From the NCBI RefSeq assembly GCF_006714895.1, contig NZ_VFME01000001.1:124001-188000 (forward strand): 64,000 nt of DNA, given 5' to 3'. Positions 61,194 through 64,000 of this stretch are shown in pieces (positions within the stretch are counted from its first letter, which is position 1; each line of letters starts with the position of its first letter). The stretch comes from Gramella sp. Hel_I_59. Lineage in GTDB: Bacteria; Bacteroidota; Bacteroidia; Flavobacteriales; Flavobacteriaceae. The notes under the pieces were generated by a model. The model searched no databases. It saw only the letters and a list, made by a program, of their open reading frames with translations, and was not told the origin of the DNA. A program made the position numbers and the translations under genes.

Positions 61194-63086
61194 TTATTGT
61201 TTGATCGATTTTGAAGCCCAGTACCAATCATTCTGATTACTGAATATATTCTGAAGTGTATATTCAGCTGCCTGTTCTGATGTTAGTTGATGTGACCAGT
61301 TCACTCGAGTCCCTTCAGAAGCACCCGATCCCTGACTATTGAATTCAGCATAATAGGTGGTTTCTTCCTTGTGAGGGAACATTTTATCTCCGCTCCAGGG
61401 ATCCCAACCTTCAGCAACAATATGTGCTCCCAATTCTGCATTTAGAAAAACAGTATTGGCAAAAGGTCTCCAGGGACGTCCCAGGTAAACCTCGGTCACA
61501 TCTTCAGCAGCAGTAAGTTCACAATCCATGAATACGTATCCAAATTCCTGATCCTGAGGCGTAGCCGCTGCAGTTATATAGGAATTTTTGAGACTATGGA
61601 TGGTACAGTTTTTAAATACTGCCGTAGCCTGCCCGAAAATAAAGTCGGTTGTACCTTCAATATAACAATCCAGGTATAATTGTCGGCTACCACCCGTGGC
61701 TGTATAAATTGTATCCTGGCAACCCAGGATATTTGAGTTTTTGATTACAAAACGATCTCCTTCAACATGCAGTGCAACAGCCTGACCTTCTCCGCAAGAT
61801 GAATTTTTTATCGTGAGATTTTCTATTTTCACATCATCACCTCGCACCAGAACTGTATAAGAATTGAAAGTAGAGAATTCTTCATTAGTCTGCGGATTCA
61901 TTTTACCAGAGAAATCATTGTTATTTACAATTCTTTGGTCCCGACTTTCCCCAATTAAAGTTAATTGATGCTTCCAGGACGGTATTTCAAGTTTCTCATT
62001 ATAAGTTCCGTTTTTAATTTTGATCACAACTTCCCCGGGGCCGAGATCGCGGGTAGAATTAATCGCTTCTTGTATTGAAACAAATTCAGCTGACTTATCC
62101 TTTGCTACTGTAATTTCTCTATAAGTTTCTTTGACAGAAGAAGAATTGCTGAAAATTTTATCCAGGAAATTTAAACTAAGGTTGAGAGTTTGTTCAAACC
62201 AAGGATGCAGCAACCAGAAGGAATGCGGTGAGTTTTCCAGAGTATGTACTTCTGAATAAATATTATTTTTAGACATCAAACTAGTCATGTCGTCACGGCC
62301 GGCATGAAATCGAGGATAGGAGCTGTTAATGAATAAAGTTGGCGGTGTTTGTTCGTCTACATATTCTAGCGGAGAAGCTTCCTTCCAAAGTTCAGGTTTC
62401 TCCGATTTGGATCCTCCAAACCAAGTCCCGGCCATCCAGCCTTCCTGCGCTTCTGGATGAACAAAAGAAACTACACCGTCTAGATTGATAATCGCCTGAA
62501 ACTTATCTGAAATTTTGGCATCACCTGTTTGATAAGTTTCTGAGTCTGGCGTAACGCCAAGTAGCGTAGCCAGTTGTGCACCAGCCGATGCTCCAAGAAC
62601 TGCAATTTTATTAGGGTCAATTTGTAAGCTATCAGCGTTTCTACGCATCCATTTGGCCGCACCCTTCAAATCCAGAACTGCTGCAGGATATTCTGCTTCT
62701 GTTCCTAAGCGATATGATGCAGTAATTCCCACATATCCATAAAGCGCCAGGTGCTGCGCCATAACTCTTTCGTTTTCCTTACTTCCTGTAAGCCATCCAC
62801 CACCATGAATTAAAAGTACCGCCGGATATTTTCGATCCTTAGCATTATTTGGAATGTAGACATCTGCTTTTAGTTCTTTACCGTCAACCGACTTATACAC
62901 CACATTCTCCTTGGCAAGAATTCTTTCAGAAGCGATTGTTTCTACAGGTCTTACAAATGGAAAGTCCTTCTTCCACTTTTCGTAAGTAGTTTCAATTGTA
63001 TAGGGTTTGATCTCATGCTTTTCCTGAGCTTGCGAAGGTCTCCCTAATAGGAAAGTTACCAGTATGACTAATAATCCTGATCTCAT
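61194..63086 (-). CDS. alpha/beta-hydrolase esterase fused to pectin methylesterase (CE8)
   Basis: 630 residues, signal peptide at the start. Residues about 25-310 are an esterase of BD-FAE/hormone-sensitive-lipase type: LLIHGGGWLTG oxyanion loop, AVLGASAGAQLA nucleophile, ENSPHSFWLLHP His. Residues about 322-625 are a complete CE8 beta-helix: GQAVALHVEGD, LGCQDTIYT, TTDFIFGQATAVFKNC, YLGRPWRPFANTVF. It would remove acyl groups and methyl esters from pectin in one polypeptide. It overlaps the second CE12 gene by 4 bases. Confidence 0.92.
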   Translation of the reverse strand: MRSGLLVILVTFLLGRPSQAQEKHEIKPYTIETTYEKWKKDFPFVRPVETIASERILAKENVVYKSVDGKELKADVYIPNNAKDRKYPAVLLIHGGGWLTGSKENERVMAQHLALYGYVGITASYRLGTEAEYPAAVLDLKGAAKWMRRNADSLQIDPNKIAVLGASAGAQLATLLGVTPDSETYQTGDAKISDKFQAIINLDGVVSFVHPEAQEGWMAGTWFGGSKSEKPELWKEASPLEYVDEQTPPTLFINSSYPRFHAGRDDMTSLMSKNNIYSEVHTLENSPHSFWLLHPWFEQTLNLSLNFLDKIFSNSSSVKETYREITVAKDKSAEFVSIQEAINSTRDLGPGEVVIKIKNGTYNEKLEIPSWKHQLTLIGESRDQRIVNNNDFSGKMNPQTNEEFSTFNSYTVLVRGDDVKIENLTIKNSSCGEGQAVALHVEGDRFVIKNSNILGCQDTIYTATGGSRQLYLDCYIEGTTDFIFGQATAVFKNCTIHSLKNSYITAAATPQDQEFGYVFMDCELTAAEDVTEVYLGRPWRPFANTVFLNAELGAHIVAEGWDPWSGDKMFPHKEETTYYAEFNSQGSGASEGTRVNWSHQLTSEQAAEYTLQNIFSNQNDWYWASKSIKQ

Positions 63087-63877
63087 TTTAATTGTAGTTC
63101 TTTCATAGCATCAAATACGATCTGTGCAACTGCTTTTGCTCCGTCTGGCTGGAAGTGCGTATTATCTTCCTGACCTTCAGGGTACGCTTCATATTTTCCT
63201 GCCGGAAGGTTCATGAAGTAGTTCTTGCTTACATAATCCTGACCTTTTTTAGAAAAATAATCCATGGAACGTTGATTTAAATCAATCATCATCACATCCA
63301 TTTCTTCAGCGATATCTTTAGCAGCCTGATCATATTCTCCATGTACATTTTGTAAATGACCATCCTCCCATGGATAGTTTCTTGCCACTGGCGTAAGTAT
63401 AATTGGGTACGCTCCTTTTTCCCTGGTTTGAGAAACGTATAATCTCAGGAATTCTTTGTAGCCTTCGATGTCTACATAACGTTCGTGTTTTTCTTCTGCG
63501 GCGTCATTATGACCAAATTGCATTAAGACAAGATCATCTTTTTTCAGGTTTTCGAAAACCGATCTCCATCGTCCTTCCTGGAAAAAAGTTCTGGTACTTC
63601 TACCTCCACGTGCTCTATCATCTACAACAGCACTATCTGCTTGAATGACCGCGCTCAATTGTTTAAGACTATCGGAAGCCATGAAAGATTGAAATACCTG
63701 TCCCCAACCCATTACCGGGTATCTTGTTTTCATATAATCTTTCCCTGGATCGTAATCTCCAGAATAATCTGCCATCGTAGAATCACCAATTAAATAAACA
63801 GTTACTTGCTCCTCGTGTGATTGAAAAGCCACCAAGCCAAGACAAATTGCAGATACTAATGCTACTATTTTTTTCAT
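63083..63877 (-). CDS. rhamnogalacturonan acetylesterase (CE12), second copy
   Basis: 264 residues, signal peptide MKKIVALVSAICLGLVAFQS. SGNH blocks: YLIGDSTMADYSG (near 29), RGGRSTRTFFQ, LMQFGHNDAAEEK (near 117), and DNTHFQPDGA (near 243) with Asp-x2-His. Same enzyme type as the copy at 60402, with a longer insert after the first block. Its stop overlaps the fusion gene start by 4 bases. It is the most upstream complete gene of the pectin operon in view. Confidence 0.92.
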   Translation of the reverse strand: MKKIVALVSAICLGLVAFQSHEEQVTVYLIGDSTMADYSGDYDPGKDYMKTRYPVMGWGQVFQSFMASDSLKQLSAVIQADSAVVDDRARGGRSTRTFFQEGRWRSVFENLKKDDLVLMQFGHNDAAEEKHERYVDIEGYKEFLRLYVSQTREKGAYPIILTPVARNYPWEDGHLQNVHGEYDQAAKDIAEEMDVMMIDLNQRSMDYFSKKGQDYVSKNYFMNLPAGKYEAYPEGQEDNTHFQPDGAKAVAQIVFDAMKELQLK

Positions 63878-63882
63878 GTTTT

Positions 63883-64000
63883 CTATTTATCTATTTCTAC
63901 TGCGCCTATAAAAGACACGTTAGAATATTTATTTGATTTCTTACTAGGTTTGATCTTTGCCAGCTCGCTAGTTCTTTTCGGTTTCATAAAATCAAGATCT
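63883..64000 (-). CDS. C-terminal end of an upstream gene (partial, runs off the window)
   Basis: On the minus strand 38 codons are open from the right edge to TAG at 63883-63885, 5 bases before the next ATG. The end reads KRTSELAKIKPSKKSNKYSN, then SFIGAVEIDK. The close operon spacing makes it likely to be a pectin-locus gene; too little is present to name a family. Confidence 0.5.
   Translation of the reverse strand, partial: DLDFMKPKRTSELAKIKPSKKSNKYSNVSFIGAVEIDK

Noticed and set aside
1-64000. CRISPR array, prophage, insertion sequence or SusC/SusD pair
   Set aside because: No regular spaced repeats, transposase, phage genes or TonB-dependent SusC/SusD pair were seen in the window.

Overview
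The window is a gene-dense chromosomal segment of a marine-type member of the Flavobacteriaceae (Bacteroidota). It most resembles Gramella/Christiangramia-like flavobacteria, a placement made from gene content and style, not from a database match. Supporting features are -7 promoter boxes of the Bacteroidota form TAnnTTTG, a fused CcoN-CcoO cbb3 oxidase subunit followed by ccoQ-ccoP-ccoG-fixH-safE, a PID-CTERM-like sorting tail, D-mannonate oxidoreductase of the SDR type, PL10 pectate lyase, and many neighbours that overlap by 1-14 bases.

Layout. 1-31 kb is mostly housekeeping. It holds the C-terminal part of a RecB-like nuclease, an alpha/beta hydrolase, tRNA-Ala(GGC), a GNAT enzyme and a MATE exporter. 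An enoyl-CoA hydratase follows, with three very small single-span membrane proteins behind it, two of them too short for ordinary ORF calling. Next come a 2OG-Fe(II) oxygenase, QueD, LpxH, RecJ, a UDG-family protein, RsmI, Tdk, Alr, MscL, Asd, a prolyl oligopeptidase, an orphan ABC ATPase, MtgA, an FAD oxidoreductase, the pdxA / yceD(DUF177)-rpmF / fabH-accB-accC cluster, and riboflavin synthase. 27.8-34.2 kb is a signalling block: a GAF/PAS histidine kinase with two receiver proteins, then a receiver plus a multi-PAS kinase that carries a one-base frameshift. Between them is a junction of two gene remnants (an HxlR C-terminus and a response-regulator fragment).

34.4-55.2 kb is a low-oxygen physiology island. 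It contains a cbb3 oxidase operon with its maturation genes, a copper-type P-ATPase (ccoI), YceI/porin genes, a CoA-transferase, a group III truncated haemoglobin with a small membrane partner, two universal stress proteins, a hibernation factor (frameshifted) and oxygen-independent coproporphyrinogen oxidase (hemN). Inside the island sit a FixL-like PAS histidine kinase and a receiver-Crp/Fnr fusion protein. Seven promoters in the island share one layout: a TGA(C/T)-N4-(G/A)TCA palindrome whose centre lies exactly 29.5 bases upstream of the first base of a -7 box. That puts the operator at about -41.5, the class II activator position. I read this as a compact FixL-FixJ/FixK-type oxygen regulon, with FixJ-like and FixK-like functions joined in one protein. 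This is the main discovery candidate.

56-64 kb holds a sialidase-like secreted protein, class I fructose-1,6-bisphosphatase, and the end of a pectin utilisation locus on the minus strand: D-mannonate oxidoreductase, PL10 pectate lyase, two CE12 rhamnogalacturonan acetylesterases and an esterase-pectin methylesterase fusion. The locus continues past the right edge. No CRISPR array, insertion sequence, rRNA or prophage was seen.
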